A stretch of 64,000 bases of DNA from Desulfobacteraceae bacterium (GCA_011389745.1 JAABTQ010000004.1:1-64000), one strand, 5' to 3'; shown: positions 17,246-27,476, counted from the first letter of the stretch. Made by a program: numbers and translations. Notes: generated by a model not told the origin, from the sequence alone.

Positions 17246-17821
17246 CTATTGAAGGACAAAATGTGCCCGTCGGTTTCTATCCCATGCTTCTTCGTTGCTA
17301 CCAGGATCAACAGGCCGCTCTTCACCGTAACTTATGGTAGACAAACGGGAACTCGAAATACCAAGATTCATCAAAAAAGCCTTCGCGGCTAAAGCTCGTC
17401 GCTCACCCAAAGCAAGGTTGTATTCCGCAGTTCCCCTCTCATCGCAATGGCCTTCTATAACAACAGAAACCCCGGGATTTGACCGCAAAAATTCAGCCTT
17501 TTTCCTTAAAACCTCCTGTGCATCAGCCCGAATCACAGATTGGTCGAAATCAAAATAAATATCCTCGTCGATAATCTGCTGCTGTTGTTGCGACATGGTT
17601 TGCCTTTTTTGTTCTTCCATGAGACGCTGCTCTTCGAGTGCCCGACGTCTGGCCTCTTCTTCTTCAGCCAAGGCTTTTTGACGGGCTGCATCATACTGAT
17701 CGGCATCAGTCCCAATAAGCGATACATCGGGTTGTACCTGCTTTTTTGAACACCCTGTTGTCATTAACAGGGCCGGTACCACTAGCAACAAAACCAGAAC
17801 CATCCAAATCCTTTTCTTCAT
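17246..17821 (-). CDS. pal: Peptidoglycan-associated lipoprotein Pal
   Basis: The 191-residue lipoprotein has a lipobox ending at Cys24 (LLMTTGC). A Glu/Gln/Arg-rich helical spacer covers about residues 40-85, and an OmpA-like peptidoglycan-binding domain follows with VVIEGHCDERGTAEYNLALG. Pal anchors the outer membrane to the wall and binds TolB. A Shine-Dalgarno GGAGGA lies directly before the ATG. It follows tolB by 28 bases in the usual tolB-pal order. The acidic/basic coiled insert is longer than in E. coli Pal. Confidence 0.95.
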   Translation of the reverse strand: MKKRIWMVLVLLLVVPALLMTTGCSKKQVQPDVSLIGTDADQYDAARQKALAEEEEARRRALEEQRLMEEQKRQTMSQQQQQIIDEDIYFDFDQSVIRADAQEVLRKKAEFLRSNPGVSVVIEGHCDERGTAEYNLALGERRALAAKAFLMNLGISSSRLSTISYGEERPVDPGSNEEAWDRNRRAHFVLQ

Positions 17822-17849
17822 TTTTTCCTCCTAAATTATTATTTTAAAA

Positions 17850-19205
17850 TCAATTCCCGCTATCTCCAACGCTTGGGGACCATTTGGGATTACTTTGCTC
17901 TCCCGGCAAACTGAGCAACCGCCGTTGATCTGTTCCAAAAGCGGTCATCACATAAATCCTTGAGGCTCCCTCTCGAGTTGAGCTAAATACAATCATGCTT
18001 CCATCAGGAGACCATGAAGGTGACTCATTATCTTTGTTATTATGCGTTAACCTGACATTTCCTGACCCATCGACTCCTATCACGGAGATATTAACACCGG
18101 CACGGTCCATGGAAGAATATACAATTTTATCCCCCAATGGCGACCATGACGGTTGCGTGTTGTAGTTACCCTGGAAAGTTAATCGGCGTGCATTTCCGGT
18201 ATCCATACTTTTAATATATATCTGAGGGCTCCCGGCACGTCTGGAAACAAAGGCCATTTGTTTTCCATCCGGAGACCATGTGGGTGATACATCTATTCCT
18301 TCACTGTTCGTAAGTTGTTTGATGATTTTACCTTCCCCACTCAACAAGTAGATCTCCTGATCCCCCGAAAAGGACAAGGTCGCCGCTAGTTCGAACCTAC
18401 CCGGAACCCATGCCGGAAAACTGTTTATCCCCTCCCGGGCCACAACAAATCCTCTTTTTTGTTTCACATGCTGTATGTAAAGATCAGGTTTACCTTTCAC
18501 ATATGAAGTATATGCAATCCACTGGGCATCCCCTGACCATGCCGGAAACAGCGTTATGGAATTATGATTGGTAAACTGTCTCACATCATGGCCATCAAAA
18601 TCACAAATATTAATCTCCTTTTTACCAGTCCCTGTGGAAATAAACGCAATCTTACTGTCAAAAATTCCACGATTACCTGTTAGATAAAATATAATTTCTC
18701 CGGCAAAACGGAGCATGATCTTCCTGAGATCCTGAGGAGTTCCCGTATATTTTTTCCCGACCAGCAATTTTTGCTGAAAGGTATCAAAGAGCCTAAGTTC
18801 TATGTGCAGGATACCATCCTGAATGGCCACACCGGATGTGACCAACAGTTCGGTCCCGAGAACAGTCCAGTTTTTAAAATTAATTCCGGTACCGACTATT
18901 TCCGCTTCCTGTGGATCAACCAAAAAGGCCTTTCGATCAACCAGTGTAAAATAGCCTGTAAATTCGAGAAGTTCGGAAAGAATATCCGTTCCTTTAATTC
19001 CGATTTCACTCTCTTGTCCGGTCCGATTGATGGCCTTAAATAGAGGAACGGCGATAGGAATTTTCCTAAGAAAGGGTTTGGTGATGTCAATATAATCATA
19101 TTGGGCATGGGTATAAGGTGCAACTACCGCAATACTTAATATTAATATACAGGTGACGATAAAAAATCTTTTGATCTGATTACATGATGGCGAATTAAGT
19201 ATCAT
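17850..19205 (-). CDS. tolB: Tol-Pal periplasmic protein TolB
   Basis: The 451-residue protein has a signal peptide (hydrophobic 14-29, cleavage near THAQ). An N-terminal domain binds TolA and Pal, and a six-bladed propeller carries repeated SPSWSPDG / PTWSPDGKQMAF motifs from about residue 205. It links the TolA energy arm to Pal. It starts three bases after tolA ends, consistent with one operon. Confidence 0.96.
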   Translation of the reverse strand: MILNSPSCNQIKRFFIVTCILILSIAVVAPYTHAQYDYIDITKPFLRKIPIAVPLFKAINRTGQESEIGIKGTDILSELLEFTGYFTLVDRKAFLVDPQEAEIVGTGINFKNWTVLGTELLVTSGVAIQDGILHIELRLFDTFQQKLLVGKKYTGTPQDLRKIMLRFAGEIIFYLTGNRGIFDSKIAFISTGTGKKEINICDFDGHDVRQFTNHNSITLFPAWSGDAQWIAYTSYVKGKPDLYIQHVKQKRGFVVAREGINSFPAWVPGRFELAATLSFSGDQEIYLLSGEGKIIKQLTNSEGIDVSPTWSPDGKQMAFVSRRAGSPQIYIKSMDTGNARRLTFQGNYNTQPSWSPLGDKIVYSSMDRAGVNISVIGVDGSGNVRLTHNNKDNESPSWSPDGSMIVFSSTREGASRIYVMTAFGTDQRRLLSLPGEQSNPKWSPSVGDSGN

Positions 19206-19208
19206 TTT

Positions 19209-20249
19209 TTAATTACCCAAGCCCTCCGGAGTAAAGTTGAATCCGACCTTATAATCATAAAATCCAATTTCTCTTGGTAAGGGCGGAAGTGGATTCGATT
19301 TTTGGATGGCTCTTATGGCAGACTCATCCAAATATGGGTTTCCCGACTTTTTATCAATCCAAATATCTAATATTTCACCATTGGACGAAATCTTTATACC
19401 AACACTGGTTTTCAAATTGCTCTGTCCCCTAGCCAATTGTTCTGAAAAAGCCCAATTTTTTTGAATATGATAATAAATCAAACCATTGTATACCTCCATG
19501 GCGGAACCAACACCTCCCCCGCCACCACTGCCGGGACCTGTCCCCCTGGCACCTGAGCCGGTTCCACCGCCTCCTCCTCCTCTCGATTGGGAGTTTTCAG
19601 ATGAACCGACTCTGGGTGATGTATTTGCAACTTCATTTTCAAGGCGGGCGATAGCATCACTGACCGATTTTGCCCTTGAGTCTTCCGCCTGCTTTTCCAA
19701 TTGTTCAATGGCACTTCGAACCACCTTGGAAGGCTGGAACGTTTCTTTTTTCAGAGATTTTTTTTCCTTAGGTTGTTGTTCCGGTTTTTCTTTCGGGGTT
19801 TCTTTAGGAGCCAAAGATACCTCGGGTTGCCTTTCCTCTGGTATGGGAGGTGCAACAGGTTTCTTTTCTACTGCTACTTTTTTTTCCGGTACAGCCGGCT
19901 CCTTTACCTCAGGCTCAGCCACCTTGCCAATTTCCGCCGTTTCAGCCGGTGGCTCCTTTGCCTGAGCCGGCGCTTCAACGACCTCCTTTTTTGCGGATGA
20001 ACCTTCCGGCCTGAGATCACCCAATGAAACCATTCGTACACTGACAATCGTTGGGGTATAAGGCTTTTTAAACGATACCGGCGGAATAAAAATTAACGCG
20101 GCAATGATTATCAAATGGCCGATAAAAGCAACCAAAACAGCCTGTAAGAGCTGGTTGGAGCTGTCTTCGCCATCACCCATTTCCGGGTAAGGGTATGAAA
20201 TGCCGGTATTGCCGTCATCAGCTTTTAGTTTGTTTAATATCTTTTTCAT
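19209..20249 (-). CDS. tolA: TolA / TonB-family energy-transducing protein
   Basis: Starting from the ATG at 20249 the protein has 346 residues. A membrane helix lies at about 35-58 (VLVAFIGHLIIIAALIFIPP), followed by a long Lys/Glu/Pro-rich linker and a Gly-rich hinge. A C-terminal TonB-like domain ends it (SSNGEILDIWIDKKSGNPYLDESA). It spans the periplasm and transmits proton-motive force from TolQR to TolB/Pal. The start overlaps tolR by 32 bases; an alternative ATG at 20180 would remove the overlap. The Pro-rich linker makes it closer in style to TonB than to E. coli TolA. Confidence 0.85.
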   Translation of the reverse strand: MKKILNKLKADDGNTGISYPYPEMGDGEDSSNQLLQAVLVAFIGHLIIIAALIFIPPVSFKKPYTPTIVSVRMVSLGDLRPEGSSAKKEVVEAPAQAKEPPAETAEIGKVAEPEVKEPAVPEKKVAVEKKPVAPPIPEERQPEVSLAPKETPKEKPEQQPKEKKSLKKETFQPSKVVRSAIEQLEKQAEDSRAKSVSDAIARLENEVANTSPRVGSSENSQSRGGGGGGTGSGARGTGPGSGGGGGVGSAMEVYNGLIYYHIQKNWAFSEQLARGQSNLKTSVGIKISSNGEILDIWIDKKSGNPYLDESAIRAIQKSNPLPPLPREIGFYDYKVGFNFTPEGLGN

Positions 20250-20655
20250 CCGAATATTGCGGCTCTGTAACCATGCCGAGCCTTTCGACACCGGCATCTT
20301 TGATTTCCGACATTACCTTCACAACCACTCCGTATGGAATTTCCTTGTCCGCCCTGAGATAAACCTCCCGATCAGATTGGCCCTTAATGATCAAATCCAG
20401 CTTTTCCCTTAATTCAGTAAGCTGAACCTGGTAATCATTCAGGAATATTTCCCCATTTTGATTCACAGAAACAATCAACTGTTCCTGCTCGGTTGCCAAA
20501 GGTTGTGATGTGGCCTGAGGAAGAGACACTTCAACCCCTTCAATCATCATCGGTGCAGCCACCATAAAAACAATCAACAGTACCAGCATGACATCCACAA
20601 AAGGCGTGACATTAATATCAGACATAAGACGGTCGGTATTACCGGTATGGCTCAT
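20218..20655 (-). CDS. tolR: Biopolymer transport protein TolR/ExbD
   Basis: The 145-residue protein has one membrane helix (residues 19-39) with the proton-relay aspartate in the DVMLVLLIVFMVAAPMM motif. A periplasmic ExbD domain completes it. The start overlaps the tolQ stop (ATGA), and tolA overlaps its end. In this order it forms the stator with TolQ. Confidence 0.95.
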   Translation of the reverse strand: MSHTGNTDRLMSDINVTPFVDVMLVLLIVFMVAAPMMIEGVEVSLPQATSQPLATEQEQLIVSVNQNGEIFLNDYQVQLTELREKLDLIIKGQSDREVYLRADKEIPYGVVVKVMSEIKDAGVERLGMVTEPQYSDEKDIKQTKS

Positions 20656-21470
20656 TTGCCGCTCCTTTTATTCTGGAAAATATCGCGTTCTATAATATTG
20701 ATAAAATCCGCGGAAAAGTTGTGTAATTCAGATTCGATTGTTCTGATTTTTTGTGTAAAGTGATTAAAAAAAATCACTGAAGGTATGGCTACCGCCAAGC
20801 CTGCAGCTGTTGCGATCAGAGCTTCCGCAATACCCGGCGCCACCACGGCAAGATTGGCCGAACCTCTGACCCCTATTCCATGAAATGAATTCATGATACC
20901 CCAGACAGTTCCAAAAAGACCTATAAAAGGAGAAGTATTTCCGGTGGTAGCCAAAAAGGGCACAAGTTGAGTCATTCTGGTGATTTCAGATGTTATTGCC
21001 CGGCGAAGTGCTCTTTGCACATTATCACTGCCTGAAATCCGGTTGCTCATGGAATCATCGTCTGACTTTTCTCTCATCCCAGCTACACCAGCCCTGCGAA
21101 GCGCCCTTTGCACATTATCACTGCCTGAAATCCGATTGCTCATGGCATCATCGTCAGGCTTCTCTCTTGTCACAGGCCCACCTGCCCGACTGATCCTTTT
21201 TAATTCCAAATATCCGATTCGAAAAACCCGGGCAACAGGACTGATATCAAATTGTTTCGCCTTGGCAAAAGCACCTGACAAATCACGGCTTTTCCAGAAA
21301 AATTCAGTAAAGTCGGCTGATTCCAGAAAAGCTTTTCTAAGATATCGGAATTTGATGAATATTATGGACCAGGAAGCCACTGAAAACAGCAAAAGCACCA
21401 GCAACACAAACTGAACAACCAGGCTGGCATTGGCAATTAAATGAAAATAGTCAATTTCTACGGGAAGCAT
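20652..21470 (-). CDS. tolQ: Proton channel protein TolQ (MotA/ExbB family) with internal duplication
   Basis: The 272-residue protein has three membrane segments at about 15-37, 170-190 and 207-235 and the conserved channel region GLFGTVWGIMNSFHGIG. The cytoplasmic loop between the first and second segments contains a tandem 31-residue duplication whose units share MSNRISGSDNVQRALR. Typical TolQ proteins are about 230 residues, so the extra unit accounts for much of the excess length. It is first gene of the tol-pal operon; its promoter should lie in 21471-21786. Confidence 0.93.
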   Translation of the reverse strand: MLPVEIDYFHLIANASLVVQFVLLVLLLFSVASWSIIFIKFRYLRKAFLESADFTEFFWKSRDLSGAFAKAKQFDISPVARVFRIGYLELKRISRAGGPVTREKPDDDAMSNRISGSDNVQRALRRAGVAGMREKSDDDSMSNRISGSDNVQRALRRAITSEITRMTQLVPFLATTGNTSPFIGLFGTVWGIMNSFHGIGVRGSANLAVVAPGIAEALIATAAGLAVAIPSVIFFNHFTQKIRTIESELHNFSADFINIIERDIFQNKRSGK

Positions 21471-21786
21471 TTAAACTCCGATGTTAATTAAATTTAAATA
21501 AATTATTTTTTATAAGTCCTAAACATTTGTTTATACAAAAAATTTGTTTGAGTTTCAATATCATTTAATCGAATGTCTATATGAATTCGGTTAGGGTGTC
21601 AAGTCTTCGAATTTTCATTCAACCAACTGAATTGTTATATAATATTCTGTAATCTTGATTTTCCGCTCCTGTGTTTCATTCCAATTTGAATTTTAACGAA
21701 TAATGTTATAAGTATTTTATTTTAATGACAGATAATCATTGTTTTGGCAATTCATTACCTCAATTATACTTTATTATAGGATTAAA
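21471..21786. other. Divergent intergenic region
   Basis: Very AT-rich region between tolQ and the HD-domain gene. It must contain the promoter of the tol-pal-ruv run. I see AT tracts but no unambiguous promoter, operator or structured RNA. Confidence 0.4.
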
Positions 21787-22377
21787 ATGGGAATAAAAGA
21801 TGTGGCGGACTTTCTGTTTGAAGGGCGTCTGTTAAAAAAGATCCCCCGGTCCGGCTTTCAATTTCTGGGTGACGGAAAAGAATCGGTAGCCGAACATTGC
21901 TTTTCAACCACCCTGATCGCTTTTGTCATCTCACAACTCGAACCGGATGTAAACGCTGAAAAGCTTATTTCTATGTGCCTTGTGCACGACCTGGCCGAAT
22001 CCAGGGTTGGAGATTTAAACTATGTTCAGAAAATGTATGTAACCGTTGATGAAAATAGCGCTATTTCTCACATGACCCGTGATCTGCCATTCGGAGACCA
22101 TTTGACCGAGCTCATTGATGAATTCAACCGGAACACTTCGAAAGAAGCTCAGCTAGCCCATGATGCCGACCAACTTGCATTAATATTGGAACTGAAAAAC
22201 TTGTCTGATCTGGGTAAAACTCACGCGGACAAATGGCTTGCCCACGTGACCCAACGCTTGACAACCGATATTGGAAAACACCTTGCCGATGCTATCCTGA
22301 ATTGTGAACAGGATTCATGGTGGCTCAAAGATTACCACGAAAATTGGCGGGATGATTCATCGCTTGATGAAATGTAA
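21787..22377 (+). CDS. HD-domain phosphohydrolase (YfbR/5'-deoxynucleotidase-like)
   Basis: The ATG at 21787 is chosen because AGGATTAAA precedes it and the family starts here (MGIKDVADFLFEG); 196 residues. The metal-binding residues are visible: H of AEHCFST, HD of CLVHDLAE and the distal D of AHDADQLAL. Relatives dephosphorylate deoxynucleoside 5'-monophosphates; the substrate of this one is not determined. It precedes sdhC but a separate promoter lies between them. Confidence 0.85.
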   Translation: MGIKDVADFLFEGRLLKKIPRSGFQFLGDGKESVAEHCFSTTLIAFVISQLEPDVNAEKLISMCLVHDLAESRVGDLNYVQKMYVTVDENSAISHMTRDLPFGDHLTELIDEFNRNTSKEAQLAHDADQLALILELKNLSDLGKTHADKWLAHVTQRLTTDIGKHLADAILNCEQDSWWLKDYHENWRDDSSLDEM

Positions 22378-22398
22378 CTTTTGGGATGTAAAAAAATC

Positions 22399-22428
22399 TT
22401 GACAAATTTCAAATCAAGCTAGTATCTT
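22399..22428 (+). promoter_or_regulatory. Candidate sdhCAB promoter with adjacent palindrome
   Basis: TTGACA at 22399-22404 is followed after 18 bases by TATCTT (or after 15 by TAGTAT). Just downstream, at 22437-22453, TGACTGAGCGCTCGTTC has the perfect core GAGCGCTC and resembles a TetR-family operator. The combination suggests repression near the start site. This is read by eye only. Confidence 0.45.
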
Positions 22429-22563
22429 TACTGTCTGACTGAGCGCTCGTTCGAAATTCTCCGGAGTTCTTTTGCCAATTTCCAATAGGTGAGCTGCTCA
22501 TCATTAAAGGCAATTGTCTCAAAGTTTGGATGTGCTGAATTCAAATGTTTACAGGAGGATAAC

Positions 22564-23205
22564 ATGAACTGGTTAACCAAGACCATAGGAGCTTCCATCG
22601 GGAAAAAACTAATGATGGCCATTACCGGCCTGTCCTTTATTGGTTTTCTTATGGCGCATCTGGCAGGCAATCTCACCATTTATGGTGGAAAAGATGCCTT
22701 CAACGCCTACGCTCAAAAACTTCATACTATAGGGCCCGTCTTAAAAGTTGCTGAAATCGGTCTCCTGGTATTCGCCGTTGTCCATGTGCTGACCGGTGTT
22801 TGGTTATTTTATCAGAATTACAATGCAAGACCCCAGAAATACGCCATCAAAAAAAGTGGCGGAGGCCGCACGGTCGGTTCACGAACCATGCCTTATACAG
22901 GGCTTTTTTTACTGGTGTTCGTCATTTTGCACCTGAGCAATTTTACATTTACCGATAAATCCCAGACGACCATATATGAAATCGTTTCAAGCACTTTTGC
23001 CAATCCATTCTATGTTATGTTTTACATCATTGCAATGGCCGTGGCTGCCGTACATGTCAGCCATGGATTTTGGAGTGCATTTCAAAGCCTTGGGCTCAAC
23101 CATTCAAAATATATGCCTATCATTATGGTTCTCAGCATTGTTTTTGCGGTTGTGGTCGGAGTCGGTTTCGGATTTTTGCCGATTTATATTTCGTTTCAAG
23201 CTTAG
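22564..23205 (+). CDS. sdhC: Succinate dehydrogenase/fumarate reductase cytochrome b subunit
   Basis: The ATG at 22564 follows AGGAGGAT and gives 213 residues; a longer frame from 22489 is less likely. Five membrane helices and histidines in MAHLAGN, VVHVLTG, ILHLSNF and VHVSHGF match the single-subunit, di-heme type (Wolinella FrdC-like). It anchors SdhAB and exchanges electrons with menaquinone. In sulfate reducers this complex works in the oxidative TCA cycle or as fumarate reductase. Confidence 0.93.
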   Translation: MNWLTKTIGASIGKKLMMAITGLSFIGFLMAHLAGNLTIYGGKDAFNAYAQKLHTIGPVLKVAEIGLLVFAVVHVLTGVWLFYQNYNARPQKYAIKKSGGGRTVGSRTMPYTGLFLLVFVILHLSNFTFTDKSQTTIYEIVSSTFANPFYVMFYIIAMAVAAVHVSHGFWSAFQSLGLNHSKYMPIIMVLSIVFAVVVGVGFGFLPIYISFQA

Positions 23206-23227
23206 ATAAGTATAGAAAGGATCCATT

Positions 23228-25141
23228 ATGATACTTGATGGAAAAGTACCGGGAGGACCACTGGCGCAAAAATGGGAAAAACACCGTTTTGATCTTAAAC
23301 TGGTCAATCCTGCCAACAAGAGAAAATATAAAATTATTGTAGTCGGTACAGGACTAGCCGGTGGCAGTGCATCAGCAAGCCTTGCCGAATTAGGTTATGA
23401 GGTCAAAACTTTTTGCATTCAGGATAGCCCCAGAAGAGCGCACAGTATTGCCGCCCAGGGTGGAATCAACGCCGCTAAAAACTATCCTAACGATGGCGAC
23501 AGCATCTGGCGTCTTTTTTATGACACAATCAAAGGTGGGGATTTTCGGGCCAGAGAGGCCAACGTATATCGCCTTGCTCAGGTCAGTAACAACATAATTG
23601 ACCAGTGCGTAGCTCAGGGTATTCCTTTTGCCAGAGATTATGGAGGACTTCTTCTGAATCGAAGTTTCGGAGGCGCTCAGGTTTCCCGAACGTTTTATGC
23701 CAGAGGCCAAACCGGCCAGCAGCTTTTGCTCGGCGCCTACAGCGCTTTGATGCGACAGGTCGGCATGGGAAGAGTCACCATGTATCCCCGAAGAGAAATG
23801 CTCGATATAGTGACCATCAACCAAAAGGCTCGCGGAATTGTTGTCCGAAACATTATAAACGGCAAAATCGAACGACATGAGGCCGATGCCGTGGTGCTGT
23901 GCACCGGAGGCTACGGCAATGTTTTTTTTCTATCCACCAACGCCATGGCCTGCAATGTATCAGCCACCTACCGATGTTATAAAAAAGGGGCATTTTTTGC
24001 CAACCCTTGTTTTACACAGATTCATCCTACGTGTATCCCGGTTCACGGTGATTTTCAATCCAAACTGACCCTCATGAGTGAAAGCCTGAGAAATGACGGA
24101 CGGGTATGGGTACCCAAAGATCCCAAAGACAAGCGCCCACCGACTGATATTCCGGAATCTGACCGGGATTACTACCTGGAACGAAAATACCCCAGTTTCG
24201 GCAATCTGGTTCCCCGCGATGTGGCTTCGCGAAATTCAAAAGTTGTCTGTGACGAAGGAAAAGGAGTGGGTGAAACGGGGCTTGCAGTTTATCTGGATTT
24301 TTCCGATGCCATTAAACGCGATGGCAGGGAAACCATCGAGAAAAAATACGGAAATCTTTTTGCCATGTATGAAAAAATTACTGCGGACAACCCCTATGAA
24401 ACCCCCATGATGATCTATCCGGCAACACATTATACCATGGGCGGCCTTTGGGTGGATTACAATCTCATGAGTACCATCGACGGCCTGTTTGTGCTTGGAG
24501 AAGCCAACTTCTCCGACCACGGGGCCAACCGCCTTGGTGCCAGTGCTCTTATGCAGGGCCTTGCCGACGGATATTTTATCATCCCTTATACCATAGGAGG
24601 CTATCTCGCAAGTTCATCTTTTGAAAAAATCGATACTGCCCATCCGGCATTCGAGAATAGCGAGATGACTGCCAGGAAGCAACTCGACAAGCTGTTGTCA
24701 ATTAATGGAAGGCGCACGGTGGATGATTTTCATCGTGACCTCGGCCATATCATGTGGGACTACTGTGGCATGTCCCGTAACGATGACGGATTACAAAAAG
24801 CGCAAGGGATGATTCAGGAGCTTCGGGTCGAATTCTGGGACAATGTGCTGGTGCCGGGAAAAAATGAAGATTTCAATCAAAGCCTTGAAAAAGCCGGAAG
24901 AGTGGCCGATTTTCTTGAGTTCGCCGAACTGATGATCATCGATGCACTTCAGCGAAGGGAATCCTGCGGATGCCATTTTAACGAGGCTTTTCAGACCGAG
25001 GAGAATGAGGCTAAACGAGATGATAAAAACTACCGCCATGTGGCCGCCTGGGAATTTGCAGGAGTGGACAAATCGCCGGTTTTTCACAAAGAACCCCTTG
25101 ACTTTGAAAATGTTGAATTATCGCAAAGGAGTTACAAGTGA
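23228..25141 (+). CDS. sdhA: Succinate dehydrogenase/fumarate reductase flavoprotein subunit
   Basis: The 637-residue subunit has the FAD-binding [19 protein letters not shown] near residues 37-55 and the covalent-FAD histidine in [17 protein letters not shown]. The active-site [12 protein letters not shown] and the C-terminal [10 protein letters not shown] and [16 protein letters not shown] motifs are also present. It follows sdhC by 22 bases and overlaps sdhB by 4. The length matches the B-type family. Confidence 0.97.
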   Translation: MILDGKVPGGPLAQKWEKHRFDLKLVNPANKRKYKIIVVGTGLAGGSASASLAELGYEVKTFCIQDSPRRAHSIAAQGGINAAKNYPNDGDSIWRLFYDTIKGGDFRAREANVYRLAQVSNNIIDQCVAQGIPFARDYGGLLLNRSFGGAQVSRTFYARGQTGQQLLLGAYSALMRQVGMGRVTMYPRREMLDIVTINQKARGIVVRNIINGKIERHEADAVVLCTGGYGNVFFLSTNAMACNVSATYRCYKKGAFFANPCFTQIHPTCIPVHGDFQSKLTLMSESLRNDGRVWVPKDPKDKRPPTDIPESDRDYYLERKYPSFGNLVPRDVASRNSKVVCDEGKGVGETGLAVYLDFSDAIKRDGRETIEKKYGNLFAMYEKITADNPYETPMMIYPATHYTMGGLWVDYNLMSTIDGLFVLGEANFSDHGANRLGASALMQGLADGYFIIPYTIGGYLASSSFEKIDTAHPAFENSEMTARKQLDKLLSINGRRTVDDFHRDLGHIMWDYCGMSRNDDGLQKAQGMIQELRVEFWDNVLVPGKNEDFNQSLEKAGRVADFLEFAELMIIDALQRRESCGCHFNEAFQTEENEAKRDDKNYRHVAAWEFAGVDKSPVFHKEPLDFENVELSQRSYK

Positions 25142-25902
25142 CAAAGACCATTAATATCACACTGAAAGTTTGGCGTCAGAATGGCCCTCAGGTCAAAGGG
25201 CGCCTTGAAACATATCATGCCGACAACATTTCAACCGATATGTCGTTTCTGGAAATGCTTGATGTGGTCAACGAACAGCTGACCCTGAGTCATCGGGAAC
25301 CCATCGCTTTTGACCATGACTGCCGTGAAGGTATTTGCGGCATGTGCGGAGCGGTTGTCAACGGTCGTCCCCATGGCCATCAAAAAGGGACCACAATATG
25401 CCAGTTGCACATGAGACAATTTAACGATGGAGACACCATCGTGGTGGAACCCTGGCGAGCAAGAGCATTTCCAATTATCAAAGACCTGGCGGTGGATCGC
25501 AGTGCACTGGATAAAATCATCCAGGCCGGAGGATATATATCCGCCAACACCGGCGCCGCTCAGGATGCCAACAACATCACCGTTGCCCAGAATATTGCCG
25601 AAAAAGCCATGGATGCCGCTGCATGTATTGGTTGCGGAGCCTGTGTGGCCGCATGCCCCAATGCATCGGCCATGTTGTTTAGCGGAGCAAAAATTTCCCA
25701 TCTGGCTCTTCTACCCCAAGGAAAACCTGAAGCCGCCAGAAGGGTCACCCATATGCTCAGAGCCATGGATGAGCTTGGTTTCGGCAACTGTAGCAATGAA
25801 CGTGAATGCGAAGCCGAATGCCCAAAGGAGATTTCCATTGTCAATATCGCCCGAATGAACCGAGAATTTATCAAAGCGGGCTTTAGTTCTTCTGTTGAGT
25901 AA
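25138..25902 (+). CDS. sdhB: Succinate dehydrogenase/fumarate reductase iron-sulfur subunit
   Basis: The 254-residue subunit has a [2Fe-2S] site (CREGICGMC about residues 62-70 with a later Cys). The [12 protein letters not shown] motif and the [12 protein letters not shown] motif supply the [4Fe-4S] and [3Fe-4S] clusters. It carries electrons from the flavoprotein to the cytochrome b subunit. The start overlaps the sdhA stop. Confidence 0.97.
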   Translation: MTKTINITLKVWRQNGPQVKGRLETYHADNISTDMSFLEMLDVVNEQLTLSHREPIAFDHDCREGICGMCGAVVNGRPHGHQKGTTICQLHMRQFNDGDTIVVEPWRARAFPIIKDLAVDRSALDKIIQAGGYISANTGAAQDANNITVAQNIAEKAMDAAACIGCGACVAACPNASAMLFSGAKISHLALLPQGKPEAARRVTHMLRAMDELGFGNCSNERECEAECPKEISIVNIARMNREFIKAGFSSSVE

Positions 25903-26034
25903 ACTCCCCCTGCCCCGGCCGGTGCCCTCTAAAAATCTTACGGCGCCGGCCCTTTGTTCTAACACCCCTGGTATTTCGCTGACCAATTAGCTGTACTTCA
26001 GAGCAGTCCGTCATTTCGCAATCGTTTTACAATT

Positions 26035-26610
26035 TTATCCAATGATCTTTTTCATCAACCATGCCATATTTTCACCAAGACTTTTCATGGTCTCCATACC
26101 CTCTTGATCGGATTTTACCTCCTCTTTATCCAATCCGAACCCCATATTCCAATAGATGGACCCCGGAATAATCATCTGATTAATGGTAAAAAAGTGATTC
26201 ATGGTATCAAAGGCGTGGATCGAACCGGCCCGCCGCACAGCAACCACCGCTGCACCGGGTTTTCGTTTGAACATGTGATCATTGGCAATGGCCACCATCC
26301 CGGCCCGGTCGATCAGTGCCTTCATTTCAGTACTTACATCGGCAAAATAGGTAGGAGAACCCAGGATAATCCCGTCTGCTTCAAGCATTTTTCCAATGCA
26401 AAAGTTCATGTCATCTTCGTTGACCGCACAGCGCTGATCTTTATTTTCAAAACATTGCATGCAAGCGATACATCCTTTAAGGGTTTTTCCGGAGAGCTGG
26501 ATCAGCTCGGTCCGGATATCTTCCTTTTCCAACTCCTCAAATACACGTTGGATCATGGCTTCTGTATTGCCTTTCTTACGAGCACTTCCATTAAATGCAA
26601 CTACTTTCAC
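26035..26610 (-). CDS. Iron-sulfur flavoprotein-like NAD(P)H reductase
   Basis: The 191-residue flavodoxin-fold protein starts with VVAFNGSARKKGNT, the FMN phosphate loop. It carries Cys47, Cys50, Cys53 and Cys61, a Cx2Cx2Cx7C pattern like the [4Fe-4S] site of archaeal Isf proteins. GSPTYFADVSTEMKALIDR is the second flavin-binding segment. Such proteins transfer electrons in anaerobes, often in oxidative-stress defence. The ATG at 26610 is preceded by AAGGAGG. It is transcribed alone. Confidence 0.87.
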   Translation of the reverse strand: MKVVAFNGSARKKGNTEAMIQRVFEELEKEDIRTELIQLSGKTLKGCIACMQCFENKDQRCAVNEDDMNFCIGKMLEADGIILGSPTYFADVSTEMKALIDRAGMVAIANDHMFKRKPGAAVVAVRRAGSIHAFDTMNHFFTINQMIIPGSIYWNMGFGLDKEEVKSDQEGMETMKSLGENMAWLMKKIIG

Positions 26611-26760
26611 AATTTGCCTCCTTATTAATTTTATAGCTGTTTTATGCCAAATTATTGTGAATTTACCAATGTTTTAAGATCTCGGCAATAAAAATTCTTG
26701 ATTATGAAAATATGGAAGTGTATCTTATCTAATTTTAATCTATATTAATTAATTTAGCGG

Positions 26761-27444
26761 ATGAGTGACCATATGAAACTGACAATTGACGAAGTTGCCC
26801 AATGCCTTGACGTACCTTTGAGTACTGTGGAGCGATGGATACGCCAGGGACGTATTCCCGTGGGCAAATCAGGGGGTGAATGTATATTTCAAAAGCCTAT
26901 CCTGGAAGTATGGGCCAAGAAACATAACATTTCTTTCACGCTTTCGGATAAAAAGGTTAAGAAACACAGCCAGGATAAACCTGTAAATCTTTTTAATGCC
27001 ATGGCCTTTGGAGGTGTTTATTACGGCATTGAAGGAGACAGTGTTTCTGAAGTCTTAGAATCTGCACTGAAAAATATTGCATTTCTGGATCAGGATGAAA
27101 AGGAAACGCTTTGGGTCAAATTACTGGAACGTGAAGAAATGGCATCCACCGGAATTGGCAGAGGAATTGCCATTCCACACCCCCGCATACCCCTTGATGA
27201 AAGCATGGAAGAACCTGTTATCATCACCTGCTTTTTAAAAAATCCTCTTGATTATCGGGCGGTGGATGGTTTTCCTGTTTTTGTCCTGTTCATTTTGTTA
27301 AGTCCATCGATTAAAACTCATCTTCATCTTCTGTCTAGGTTGGCTTTTTGTGTCAGGGATGCTTCATTCGTGGAATTTTTAAAGCGGGTTCCCGACCAGG
27401 AAAAACTCTTGGAAAAAGTCGAAAATCTTGAATATGCGAGTTAA
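26761..27444 (+). CDS. HTH plus PTS EIIA (PtsN-like) domain regulator
   Basis: The 227-residue protein has an N-terminal excisionase/MerR-like helix-turn-helix (LTIDEVAQCLDVPLSTVERWIRQGRIP). A type 2 EIIA domain follows, in which His140 in GIAIPHPR is the expected phosphorylation site. PtsN-like proteins sense phosphate flow through PTS and control potassium and stress responses. The fused HTH suggests a DNA-binding regulator. It is 32 bases before a CLC channel gene on the same strand. Function is inferred from domain content. Confidence 0.75.
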   Translation: MSDHMKLTIDEVAQCLDVPLSTVERWIRQGRIPVGKSGGECIFQKPILEVWAKKHNISFTLSDKKVKKHSQDKPVNLFNAMAFGGVYYGIEGDSVSEVLESALKNIAFLDQDEKETLWVKLLEREEMASTGIGRGIAIPHPRIPLDESMEEPVIITCFLKNPLDYRAVDGFPVFVLFILLSPSIKTHLHLLSRLAFCVRDASFVEFLKRVPDQEKLLEKVENLEYAS

Positions 27445-27476
27445 ATTACAAGCAATAGATTTTTAAAGAGCTGCCT

